A stretch of DNA of 64,000 nucleotides from an uncultured Christensenella sp. (GTDB taxonomy: Bacteria; Bacillota; Clostridia; Christensenellales; Borkfalkiaceae): contig CAJTJC010000012.1 in NCBI GenBank assembly GCA_910576655.1, positions 1 through 64,000 on the forward strand. The letters are read 5' to 3'. Position numbers and translations under genes: made by a program. The notes beneath the pieces were generated by a model. The model did no database searches. It was not told where the DNA came from and saw nothing but the letters and a program-made list of their open reading frames with translations. Every line of letters starts with the position of its first letter. The stretch's first letter is position 1. Positions 49,455 through 56,937 of the stretch are shown here, one piece after another.

Positions 49455-49660
49455 TCATGCCACGACTCCTTTCCATGAATATATGTTGTCTGACAAGCAC
49501 GCTCGATTCTTAGCATAACCTCTTGAATCTGTAAACGGAGGCGACGTATCTTCGATTTGCTAAGGGTCGACGGAATCCAACCGTCAGAGATGCGGGTACG
49601 CAACTTTAGAGTGTCGGTTAACTCTTTTTGAAGCGTTAGTAAAAGGTCAAAGTCACTCAC
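49451..49660 (-). CDS. Small hypothetical protein (69 aa)
   Basis: GTG at 49660 is 8 nt after GAGGCGG, better than another GTG 9 bp upstream. Basic, helical (SKSKIRRLRLQIQEVMLRIE). Its ends overlap dut by 4 bp and thyX by 8 bp, so it is translated in a coupled chain. No family. Confidence 0.6.
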   Translation of the reverse strand: MSDFDLLLTLQKELTDTLKLRTRISDGWIPSTLSKSKIRRLRLQIQEVMLRIERACQTTYIHGKESWHE

Positions 49661-50426
49661 TATCAGCACCGCCTCTTATCAAAAGCGGAAAATCGGTTTT
49701 AATGATTTCTGCTGGCGTAGCTTCGGGCCAAAGTGAAGAGCCGCACGTCATTTTCCCTTCTTTGCAATGGTCCTTCATACAGAAAGGGCCGGTCGTTACC
49801 CTTGAGAACATAGCAGGAGCGAGCTCATAAAGCGCCTCCCAGATTCGAAGCATAACGTAACGAGTTTCGGGAGTATTGCGGCGGCAAATGCGCTGGCTTA
49901 TCATGTGTTTTAACTGATAGGGCGTAGCGCTGATAATGAGAACATTCCGCAAACCCTGCGGCGCCATGTAGCCGGCCGAGTCGTTATCTACACCTTGCTG
50001 GATTGCCGCTTGATAATTTTCCATTGCGGCCTTGCAAGTGTGTAAATACATAGTTTTAGCAAGCGCCGGTTTCGAGAGTACATCATAAGGAACCGTAAAA
50101 TCAGCCTCGCCGGAATAATTGCTGTACTGCAGCGACGCCGACATAAACTTGACTTCGTTCTGGTGCCTGGTAATTTGCGCAAGGAAGCGTCTGCTCGCTC
50201 CGACGACAACGATATTGATAGCGCCGAACTTCTGAATCGTCGGGTGCGGGAGCTTCGCCATAGCTGCAACGGTTTCTTCCGTATAGCCTTGATTGTACAG
50301 GGCCATAAAGTCGTCGAGATTCTTGATTTTGTGCCCGCGCTGGGTAAGCCTCGCGGCGCAAACCATCATCTTTTCAGCCTCGGCCACGACTCCGGGATTT
50401 AAGATTTTCACCTCAATCTTTTTCAT
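49653..50426 (-). CDS. thyX: FAD-dependent thymidylate synthase ThyX
   Basis: 257 residues from ATG at 50426 (GAGGAGGCCGCTG). ThyX motif region TRHQNEVKFMSASLQYS carries a variant of the usual RHR signature (RHQ) and the C-terminal SQRICRRNTPETRYVM matches the dUMP-binding end. It makes dTMP from dUMP with FAD and methylene-folate. Confidence 0.88.
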   Translation of the reverse strand: MKKIEVKILNPGVVAEAEKMMVCAARLTQRGHKIKNLDDFMALYNQGYTEETVAAMAKLPHPTIQKFGAINIVVVGASRRFLAQITRHQNEVKFMSASLQYSNYSGEADFTVPYDVLSKPALAKTMYLHTCKAAMENYQAAIQQGVDNDSAGYMAPQGLRNVLIISATPYQLKHMISQRICRRNTPETRYVMLRIWEALYELAPAMFSRVTTGPFCMKDHCKEGKMTCGSSLWPEATPAEIIKTDFPLLIRGGADSE

Positions 50427-50730
50427 CAGCGGCCTCCTCCTCGACAACTGCCCGCAGCAAAAGCAGGTAGTTTATGCTGTCGGTAATTTTTTCAAGCCAG
50501 CGGTCCATATCGCTTTGGCCGTTCTTGCACATGCCGCTTAATGACGCAAAATGCTTTGAGGCCATGCCCCAGAGAGCTTGCTTCGGTGTCGTGTCCTGTT
50601 CGGCCGCGGCGTCTTTGAAATGGTCGAGCCTGTCGTCGCTGAGGGAATATTCCTTGCCTTTTTCCGCAAGTACGGTAAGGCAGCGCTCGACTTGCTCGTC
50701 CACGATTTTATTAAAATCCGTAAGTTTCAT
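50413..50730 (-). CDS. Nucleotide-modification-like protein (DUF1599/MazG-like)
   Basis: 105 residues, all helical, with KHFASLSGMCKNG and WLEKITDSINYLLLLRAVVEEE, as in DUF1599 (nucleotide modification associated) and related all-alpha NTP pyrophosphohydrolases. In a gene set with dUTPase and ThyX it may police the dNTP pool. Confidence 0.75.
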   Translation of the reverse strand: MKLTDFNKIVDEQVERCLTVLAEKGKEYSLSDDRLDHFKDAAAEQDTTPKQALWGMASKHFASLSGMCKNGQSDMDRWLEKITDSINYLLLLRAVVEEEAADEKD

Positions 50731-50736
50731 AAGCGC

Positions 50737-52689
50737 TTAATCCTTTCTATAATATTCGCATTGATAGCCGTCTCCCTTGAGCGGAAGCCCTTCCGCCCAG
50801 GGAATCGGCGTCGCCATAACTTCGAGAATATCTTTCAAAGCCTGGTCGGCTTTTGCTTCGGGAACCTCGCATATAAGCTCGTCGTGAACATGGAATACAA
50901 CGGGATAGCCCATAGCTTCGACCTTCATAATGGTCTCAGCCAAACAGTCGCGAGCGACCGCCTGTACAATATTCTCCACGAGCTTCGGGCCGTAGGACTC
51001 GATTCGTCCCCAATGCCCAGAGCCTTGCAAGGTACCTTCGTAGGTAATGTCGTCGTTGATAACCATAGGCTTGACGTAAGAAAGCTCGCGGCCGTTCGGA
51101 AGTCTGAGCCGCAATAGCGAGCCCTTTTTCCGAAACGCGATACCATGGGGCAGATAGCTCGGCGTTTGCGTGTTTATAGTCGCCTTCGCCGCGGCGTCGG
51201 TGTCCCACCAAAATTTGGTGATATTCGGATTCGCCGACCGCCAGCTATACACAAGCGGTTTAAGCTCCTCCTCTTTCAAGCCCATCGCTAACGCGCCCAT
51301 CGAGATAAGCGCGCCGGTGCTTCCGCCATACCCCAGGGCAAGCTCGGCGATTTTTCCCTTTTGCCGCATAGGGTCGCCCTTCTTGACGGACCCGGGCGGC
51401 AAGTGAAACATCTGCTCGGCGCTTGCCTCGTAGATTTTGCCGTGCGTATTAAAAACGTCAAGGCGCCATTGCTCGCCCGCGAGCCATGCGATAACTCTCG
51501 CCTCAATCGCCGAAAAGTCGGCGACAATTAGCCGGTGCCCTTTCTTCGGAATGAACGCAGTGCGGATAAGCTGGGAGAGCGTGCCGGAAATATCGTCGTA
51601 GAGCATTTCAAGCGTTTCAAGGTCTCCCGCCCGCACAAGCTGGCGCGCCGTATCAAGGTCGCGTTCCGGCATTTTGTTCTGAGGCAGATTCTGCATTTGC
51701 ACGAGCCGCCCGGCCCATCGGCCGGTCCTTGCCGCGCCGTAGAACATCGTCAAGCCGCGGATTCTTCCGTCCTCGCAGACGGTCCGAATCATAGCGTTGT
51801 ATTTCTCGGTCGAAGTCTTTGCAAGCCCCGCTCGAATGTCGAGCATTTTATCGACTTCCTCGTTGTCCGCAGATTCGCGAACGCCTGCGATTTCCTTTTT
51901 GTTCAGGCTGGCGACCTCTATGCCGGCGGTCTCCTCAATCCAGCTTTTGAGCTGGTGAGTGCTTTTCGGATTGTCAAGCCCCGTAAGCTCTTTCGCCTGG
52001 TCGAGAAGCCGCGCCTTGATAACCTTGTCAATCTCAATCGCCCGTTTCGCGAGGATAATGTCAACGCCCACGCCGCGGTCATTGATATGCTGGTCGACTT
52101 CCCACAAAGGCTGTTCCGTCTCGATAACATGGAAGCGGGAGAGCCTTTTGCGGATTTCTCGCTCGGTCTCTACGTCTTGCCGGTTGTAGTCGATATACAA
52201 CGCCCATTTCTCGGGGTCGTGCTCCGGCAGGTTTCTTGTCCGCTGGCCGTTCGTCTTCGTAGGCTTGCAGGGAATGGAAAAATAGCGAATCAGTGCCTTG
52301 CCGGTTTTCAGTTTTTGCTTTTCCTCGGGAAGTCCGATAACCTCGCCGACCGCCTCCAAGCTGGTGGGAAGGCCCAGCTCCCTGGAAAGTACGGCGGTGC
52401 ATTGCCATTGCTCGGGCGGCGTTACGGAGCCCATATACGCGCTCAGACAAGCCCTTTCAAAGTTAGCGTTATATGCTGTCTTCAAGACTTCGGGGTCATA
52501 CAGAGCGTCCTGGAGCTCCTGGGGCAAGCCCGCGCCAGTGGTAAGGTCTATCACTTGCGCGGGCTCGTCGTCCCAAGCGTACCCAAAGAGCAAAATATCA
52601 AAATCGGGGCTCTCGGCGTAAGCGTACACGCCGCACTTTTGAAGCGATACCGAGGAATATGTTTCTATGTCAATGCTTAAGGTCCGCAT
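50737..52689 (-). CDS. Family A DNA polymerase
   Basis: 650 residues. An N-terminal 3'-5' exonuclease (DIETYSS with Asp6, Glu8) and a palm with VADFSAIEARV, EKGHRL... and HVHDELICEV. No 5'-3' exonuclease domain. It is the phage replicative polymerase. Its start overlaps the DUF2815 end region and lacks a strong ribosome site, suggesting coupling. Confidence 0.94.
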   Translation of the reverse strand: MRTLSIDIETYSSVSLQKCGVYAYAESPDFDILLFGYAWDDEPAQVIDLTTGAGLPQELQDALYDPEVLKTAYNANFERACLSAYMGSVTPPEQWQCTAVLSRELGLPTSLEAVGEVIGLPEEKQKLKTGKALIRYFSIPCKPTKTNGQRTRNLPEHDPEKWALYIDYNRQDVETEREIRKRLSRFHVIETEQPLWEVDQHINDRGVGVDIILAKRAIEIDKVIKARLLDQAKELTGLDNPKSTHQLKSWIEETAGIEVASLNKKEIAGVRESADNEEVDKMLDIRAGLAKTSTEKYNAMIRTVCEDGRIRGLTMFYGAARTGRWAGRLVQMQNLPQNKMPERDLDTARQLVRAGDLETLEMLYDDISGTLSQLIRTAFIPKKGHRLIVADFSAIEARVIAWLAGEQWRLDVFNTHGKIYEASAEQMFHLPPGSVKKGDPMRQKGKIAELALGYGGSTGALISMGALAMGLKEEELKPLVYSWRSANPNITKFWWDTDAAAKATINTQTPSYLPHGIAFRKKGSLLRLRLPNGRELSYVKPMVINDDITYEGTLQGSGHWGRIESYGPKLVENIVQAVARDCLAETIMKVEAMGYPVVFHVHDELICEVPEAKADQALKDILEVMATPIPWAEGLPLKGDGYQCEYYRKD

Positions 52690-52692
52690 GAC

Positions 52693-53259
52693 TTAGCCGA
52701 GCAGGTCGTCGTCTGCGTCGTCGTCTTCCCAGCCGTCGTCCCAATCGGAATCGGTCACAACGCCGCCGCCCAAAGGCTCGCCGTCGTAGAGCTTCATAAT
52801 ACCGTTAAGCCCGGCGGAGATACCCTTATTGCCCTGCGTGTCGTACACATAGAAATTGATAATCGCGCGGCCGTAGCAACCGGAATAAAGCTCCTGCGGG
52901 TCCGTGATAGGCGTCTTGTCGCCGTACACGATAACAGGCGGATTCTTAGAGCTTACGGTCATAACCCAATGGCCGTGGCACTCCTCGCCAAACTCGCCGC
53001 CGTTCGGGCGCTCGCCGTCGCCGTCGTGCAGGGTGTTCTTAAGATTGCTCGGCAGCTTCTTGCCGGAATTGCGCTGAATGTACGCGGTCTTCGCAGCCTC
53101 AATCGCCGCCTTGATTTTGGAGAGCGTCGCCTTATCGCTCTTAGGGATAAGCAGAGTCACGCTGTACTTTGCGGGGCCGTTGTCGACCGCTCTCGGGGTG
53201 AACAGGTTGCAATAGCTGAAACGAACCTTGCCGGTTGTGATTTGAGTAGAATTAGCCAT
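52693..53259 (-). CDS. ssDNA-binding-like protein (DUF2815)
   Basis: 188 residues (KVRFSYCNLFTPRAVDNGPAKYSVTLLIPKSD...), an OB-fold-like DUF2815 core and a very acidic C-terminus (DDGWEDDDADDDLLG), as in single-strand binding proteins. Immediately upstream of the polymerase gene. AAAGGAGACTTTTATC precedes the start. Confidence 0.88.
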   Translation of the reverse strand: MANSTQITTGKVRFSYCNLFTPRAVDNGPAKYSVTLLIPKSDKATLSKIKAAIEAAKTAYIQRNSGKKLPSNLKNTLHDGDGERPNGGEFGEECHGHWVMTVSSKNPPVIVYGDKTPITDPQELYSGCYGRAIINFYVYDTQGNKGISAGLNGIMKLYDGEPLGGGVVTDSDWDDGWEDDDADDDLLG

Positions 53260-53296
53260 GATAAAAGTCTCCTTTATAAATTAGATTTTTGTTTTC

Positions 53297-53688
53297 TTAG
53301 TCGAGAATGCTTTTCAGCAGGGAAAAGAGGTCAGGAACCGAGTCACCGTCAGGATTTTCGGGTGCCCCCCCCTTGACGACATTGCACGCTCAAAGAGCTT
53401 TTTCAAGCCGTCGGGATTCAGGCCGGAGGGGATAAGGTCGTCGCTCCGCTCCATATCCTCGCGGGTAGGCACCTGAGTGATTTTGTTCTGGGCGTCCTCG
53501 TCTACCAGGCAAATGCCGATGAACTTCAACGCCATTTCCGCGTGCTCCGGCTTGCTGTACGAGCCGAGCGTAACGTCTACATCGGTCGCGGCCATGAGCT
53601 TTACGCCCTTGTCGTCCTCCACGATATAAAACTGGCTCACATACTCGCTATTGATAAGCCTCTTGTGGTCCTGCGTCATGATTTGCAT
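53297..53688 (-). CDS. Hypothetical phage protein with homopolymer frameshift
   Basis: The zero frame (53314-53688, 124 residues) reads MQIMTQDHKRLINSEYVS ... and changes character after a run of eight Gs at 53365-53372. A one-base backward shift there opens a better-looking end (APENPDGDSVPDLFSLLKSILD) that stops at 53297. The shifted end fits the acidic style of neighbouring phage proteins, so the G run either slips during translation, varies in length, or was misread in assembly. Function unknown. Confidence 0.6.
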
Positions 53689-53691
53689 AAT

Positions 53692-54288
53692 TTAGTCCTC
53701 CTTATTGTTTGTGATAAATACTTCCGCCGTCTGGCAGCCAAACTCCAAAGCCTCGTTGTGGTCGTCAAAGAAAATATCAATCTTATTTCCTTTAATCGCG
53801 CCGCCGCGGTCTTCCGCCACATACTCGTGGCCGCGTATAATAACAGTCGTGCCGAACGGAATAACGCTTGTGTCTACGCTGATTGTTCTCCCCGCGGTCG
53901 GTATCGTGCCGCTCGCCGTCTTTTGCACGTAGTCCGTACCGATTCGAGACGGGTGCTCGGCGCTCCATTCTCCGCAGCACTTTACGCATGTGCAATACGC
54001 CGTTAAAACAAACTCGCCGAGGCTTTCGGGCTCGGACTCAGACGGCGCCGGACTTTCAAGCAGTACGACGTCGCCCATATTCGAGTATGTAGAGGCCGAA
54101 TATGCCGGTGCGCTTGCGCTCATAAGAGGAATGCTTGAAACGGCCAGCGCGGTAGGAGTAGGCTCGGATTCCGGCCCGGGGCTTTTGGCGTTCAGGAAAA
54201 GCGCTAAGGTCGTCGCTAATGCGACCGCTAAAGCTGCTGAGCCGAAAAGCACAAGCCGTTTGCGCTGCCGCGCTTTTCTCTTTCTCAT
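53692..54288 (-). CDS. 3D-domain (MltA-like fold) membrane-anchored protein
   Basis: 198 residues from ATG at 54288 (AAGGAGGAAACCCG). A basic N-terminus and one membrane segment (11-32), a Pro/Ser-rich linker, then a 3D domain with SVDTSVIPFGTTVII and EDRGGAIKGNKIDIFFDDHNEA, the three Asp signature. It contains four cysteines (CTCVKCC). These proteins act on or in the cell wall. Confidence 0.85.
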   Translation of the reverse strand: MRKRKARQRKRLVLFGSAALAVALATTLALFLNAKSPGPESEPTPTALAVSSIPLMSASAPAYSASTYSNMGDVVLLESPAPSESEPESLGEFVLTAYCTCVKCCGEWSAEHPSRIGTDYVQKTASGTIPTAGRTISVDTSVIPFGTTVIIRGHEYVAEDRGGAIKGNKIDIFFDDHNEALEFGCQTAEVFITNNKED

Positions 54289-54307
54289 CGGGTTTCCTCC
54301 TTCCGCG

Positions 54308-55480
54308 TTATTCTTTAACGTCGTCAAAGGCGTCGAGTACCAATTCTTCGGGCTTAAACTCAGCGCGCTTATCGGTAGCCGGAGCAAGCGTCGGTTTCCC
54401 TTGCGGTTTATAGATAAGGTCTTTCAAGACCTCGCCGACTGCCTTCTTGCCGAACGCTTTTTCCATCGCCGTTATGCCGATAAGCGAACGCTCGTAAAGC
54501 CGCGCCTCGTCATAGCCCGCGGCCTTCATAGCCTCGGCGACTTTCGTCTCGTCGGTATACTTGCGGTTGCTTCTGCCTTCGACGAGCTTCCAGCCTTCAA
54601 CCGGCTCTCCTTCAAAGAGCTTAGACATAACGAGCTTTTCAAGGTCCGAGAGCCAAGCCTTTATATCCGCGGCCTTTTCAAGCACCGCGCCCGCCTCGTC
54701 AACGGTAATAAGCAGAGGGTCGGGGGCCTCGTCAAAGAGCGCAAGATTCTGTTCGTACCTGGCCTTGCACTGTTCTTTCGCGCGGCAAAACTTGCAGGTC
54801 TTTTCGCTCGGATTAAACTCACCCTCGCCGGCAAACGCAAGCGCTGCACGAGGCTTGACGTAATTTTCCGCCCAATCCAAAAGCTCGGTAACGCTTATCT
54901 CGTCTGTGCTGGGCTCGCGATTGATTCGGGGCTGGATAATCGACATGCGCACCCGCTTAATGTCATAGAGCTCGCCGTAGAGCTTAATCGCTCCGAGGGC
55001 GTACAGCCGCATTTGCGGATTGTTCTCGGCTTCAACGCGAACGCCTTTGCCGTATTTGAAGTCGATAATTTCCAGCAGGTCGTCGGCCACGATAATACAG
55101 TCGCCGGTGCCGAATCCCTCGGGCGCCCAATCGGAAAAGTCAAGGCTTTTAACCTCAAGCTCCACGATAGCGTCGGGGCAATTTTCCCTTGTAGCCTTTA
55201 CGGTCTCGCTGATAAAGCGGCCGTAGTCAACGGCGCATTCCTGCATTTCGGCGTTGTAATATTCGCCCTTCGCCAAATCGGCGAGCCTGTCTTCATACTC
55301 CGCCTCGCTTATTTCTTCCAGCCAGTACCTCGCCGCAAGCTCGCATAACTCATGGGCCGCCGTTCCCTCGTCTGCATAGCTGCTGGACTTTTTAGGAAAT
55401 TGGAGCTCAAGGTGCGCGCTCGGCGGGCATTCCAGCCAACGAGAAGAACCGCTTGCGGAAAGCAATGCATGCTTACTCAT
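54308..55480 (-). CDS. DUF2800 protein (RecB/Cas4-like nuclease fold)
   Basis: 390 residues. WLECPPSAHLELQFP and SSSYADEGTAAHELCE at the start, GTGDCIIVADDLLEIIDFKYGKG with the PD-(D/E)xK residues and a C-terminal TCKFCRAKEQCKARYEQ iron-sulfur-like cysteine cluster are typical of DUF2800. Probable recombination or replication exonuclease; pairs with the DUF2815 protein. Confidence 0.88.
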   Translation of the reverse strand: MSKHALLSASGSSRWLECPPSAHLELQFPKKSSSYADEGTAAHELCELAARYWLEEISEAEYEDRLADLAKGEYYNAEMQECAVDYGRFISETVKATRENCPDAIVELEVKSLDFSDWAPEGFGTGDCIIVADDLLEIIDFKYGKGVRVEAENNPQMRLYALGAIKLYGELYDIKRVRMSIIQPRINREPSTDEISVTELLDWAENYVKPRAALAFAGEGEFNPSEKTCKFCRAKEQCKARYEQNLALFDEAPDPLLITVDEAGAVLEKAADIKAWLSDLEKLVMSKLFEGEPVEGWKLVEGRSNRKYTDETKVAEAMKAAGYDEARLYERSLIGITAMEKAFGKKAVGEVLKDLIYKPQGKPTLAPATDKRAEFKPEELVLDAFDDVKE

Positions 55481-55883
55481 TGGCGGCCTCCAAATCTGCC
55501 ATCAGGTCGGCATAGTGCTCGGCGGCAATATCCGAGAGCTTTTCAGCGCCGTATTTGGCGAAAATCTCTTTAAGCAGTTTCTGCTTGCCGGCCTTAGAGA
55601 GCTTCAGGGCGACGGCGCGGACGTCGGTCAGGGTAATCTCCGGAGCGTCGTCTTTTTCTTCTGCGGGCTCCTCTTTCGGGGCAGCAGCCTTTTTGTCTTT
55701 TGCGGCCGTTTTCTTAGCGGGCTTTTTGTCCTTGCCGCTATCCAAGTCGTCAAAGGTGAGTTGTTCAGGTTCCGGCGCAGCCTTGCCGGTTTTTTCGGTT
55801 TTGTCAGTTGACGCGCCGGTCAGGAGCTTCAAAATCTCCAGGGTTTCGGGCGTCAAATCAAAGGTCATCGTAATTTGTGCCAT
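55473..55883 (-). CDS. Lys/Ala-rich hypothetical protein (136 aa)
   Basis: ATG at 55883, chosen for the AAGGAGG upstream. The middle is low complexity (Lys, Ala, Pro, Glu), the C-terminus (LTDVRAVALKLSKAGKQKLLKEIFAKYGAEKLSDI) is similar to the rho-N/SAP-like helical ends seen in phage proteins at this locus. May bind DNA or support the DUF2800 nuclease. Confidence 0.75.
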   Translation of the reverse strand: MAQITMTFDLTPETLEILKLLTGASTDKTEKTGKAAPEPEQLTFDDLDSGKDKKPAKKTAAKDKKAAAPKEEPAEEKDDAPEITLTDVRAVALKLSKAGKQKLLKEIFAKYGAEKLSDIAAEHYADLMADLEAANE

Positions 55884-56040
55884 AAGTGTGTGCCTCCTTA
55901 TTCTTTTTCCAAGCCTCAAAGGCTTGCAGGTTTTCAGGGTTTCGATAAAACGCTTTCGCGTTGTCAAGCAGTCGTTCAAGCATCACGCGCTCTTTAGCGC
56001 GGCCGTCGGCGTCGAGCTCACCGCTTATAAACTCAGTCAT
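55858..56040 (-). CDS. Small hypothetical protein (60 aa)
   Basis: MTEFISGELDADGRAKERVMLERLLDNAK..., with NPENLQAFEAWKK, a common early-gene micro-protein in Clostridia phages. The ribosome site AAAGGAC lies inside the repressor-like operator at 56044-56057. Overlaps the next gene by 26 bp. Confidence 0.65.
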   Translation of the reverse strand: MTEFISGELDADGRAKERVMLERLLDNAKAFYRNPENLQAFEAWKKNKEAHTYGTNYDDL

Positions 56041-56049
56041 TTTTGTCCT

Positions 56050-56277
56050 TTAGGACATTTTGCCGGCAAAAAAAATCTGGCTGGCAATCTCGGAGTCAAG
56101 GGAAAGCAGCTCGACGCAAACCTGAATCTCCGGCGCCGTGAATGCTACTTTGCCGTTGATTTTCCTGTACGCGGTCGTTGAACTCCAGCCTTGCGCGTCC
56201 GCAAGGGCTTTACCTGTAATACCGCGCAGCGTCATTTGCGATTTAAGCAAGTTTCGGTTAATCATTGCGCCGTCCAT
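56050..56277 (-). CDS. Cro-like XRE protein (75 aa)
   Basis: MDGAMINRNLLKSQMTLRGITGKALADAQGWSSTTAYRKING has the XRE helix-turn-helix and little else. First gene of the leftward early operon, facing the CI-like repressor, so it is the natural Cro counterpart. AAGGAGGTACGCT precedes the ATG. Confidence 0.85.
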   Translation of the reverse strand: MDGAMINRNLLKSQMTLRGITGKALADAQGWSSTTAYRKINGKVAFTAPEIQVCVELLSLDSEIASQIFFAGKMS

Positions 56278-56327
56278 AGCGTACCTCCTTCATGTAATTT
56301 ATCGGTAGCGTGGGCCCTGTTACCGTT

Positions 56328-56376
56328 TGTCCCAAAGGACATTTCTAATTATACCTTGTCCTTTAGGATTTGTAAA
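56328..56376 (-). promoter_or_regulatory. Early promoter with repressor operators
   Basis: On the minus strand TTTACA (-35, 56371-56376), 17 bp, TATAAT (-10, 56348-56353). One operator, TGTCCTTTAGGATT (56357-56370), fills the spacer; a second, TGTCCCAAAGGACA (56328-56341), covers the transcription start. A third copy, TGTCCTTTAGGACA, lies at 56044-56057. Binding there would block the early operon in the lysogen. Confidence 0.85.
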
Positions 56377-56440
56377 TAGCTTTTGCGATAAAAATAGAAA
56401 GATTTTTTGTCTTCCTATTTCATTTACGACAAATCTATGG

Positions 56441-56452
56441 TATAATAGGACA
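56441..56452 (+). promoter_or_regulatory. Repressor-integrase promoter -10 with half operator
   Basis: TATAAT at 56441-56446 with a weak -35 (TTTCAT near 56418). The operator half-site AGGACA (56447-56452) directly follows, suggesting autoregulation by the CI-like repressor encoded from 56518. Confidence 0.6.
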
Positions 56453-56517
56453 AGAGTTGGTCAAGACTAAACCCGCGCGCACGCGTAATGGGTCATACAT
56501 ATAAGGAGGAATACGGC

Positions 56518-56937
56518 ATGGTAGAAAACATGGGTCAGAGAATCAGGGACCGCAGAATTGCCCTTGAGTTAACGCTGGACGAGCTCGGAAAAAGAGTCGG
56601 CGTCGGCGCAAGCACTGTCCGCAAGTGGGAAACGGGATATATTAAAGACATGCGCAGCGATAAGATTCAAAAGGTTGCGGACGCCCTCGACGTAACGCCC
56701 GCGTACCTTATGGGCTGGGACGAGAGCCAAAGCGTGAGCGTGGAGCAGGTCCATACTAATAACGGCCTTATCGGCCAGGCGAACGCGCCCGTCTATATAA
56801 ACGGCGAAAATACGCCGGTCCAATTAAGCAAAGAAGAAACGGAGCTTCTTCGTATTTATAAAGAGCTTAGCGTAAGGGGAAGAATGCAGCTCTTGACAAA
56901 AGCAATGGACCTTGAAGCCGCGGAGTCCGAAAAGTGA
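56518..56937 (+). CDS. CI-like phage repressor (XRE)
   Basis: 139 residues from ATG at 56518 (AAGGAGGAATACGGC). N-terminal HTH (IRDRRIALELTLDELGKRVGVGASTVRKWETG) and a short C-terminal region (SKEETELLRIYKELSVRGRMQLLTKAMDLE) instead of a self-cleaving LexA-like peptidase. Induction therefore would not be by the usual RecA cleavage. Overlaps the recombinase by 4 bp, so both are expressed together in the lysogen. Confidence 0.9.
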   Translation: MVENMGQRIRDRRIALELTLDELGKRVGVGASTVRKWETGYIKDMRSDKIQKVADALDVTPAYLMGWDESQSVSVEQVHTNNGLIGQANAPVYINGENTPVQLSKEETELLRIYKELSVRGRMQLLTKAMDLEAAESEK

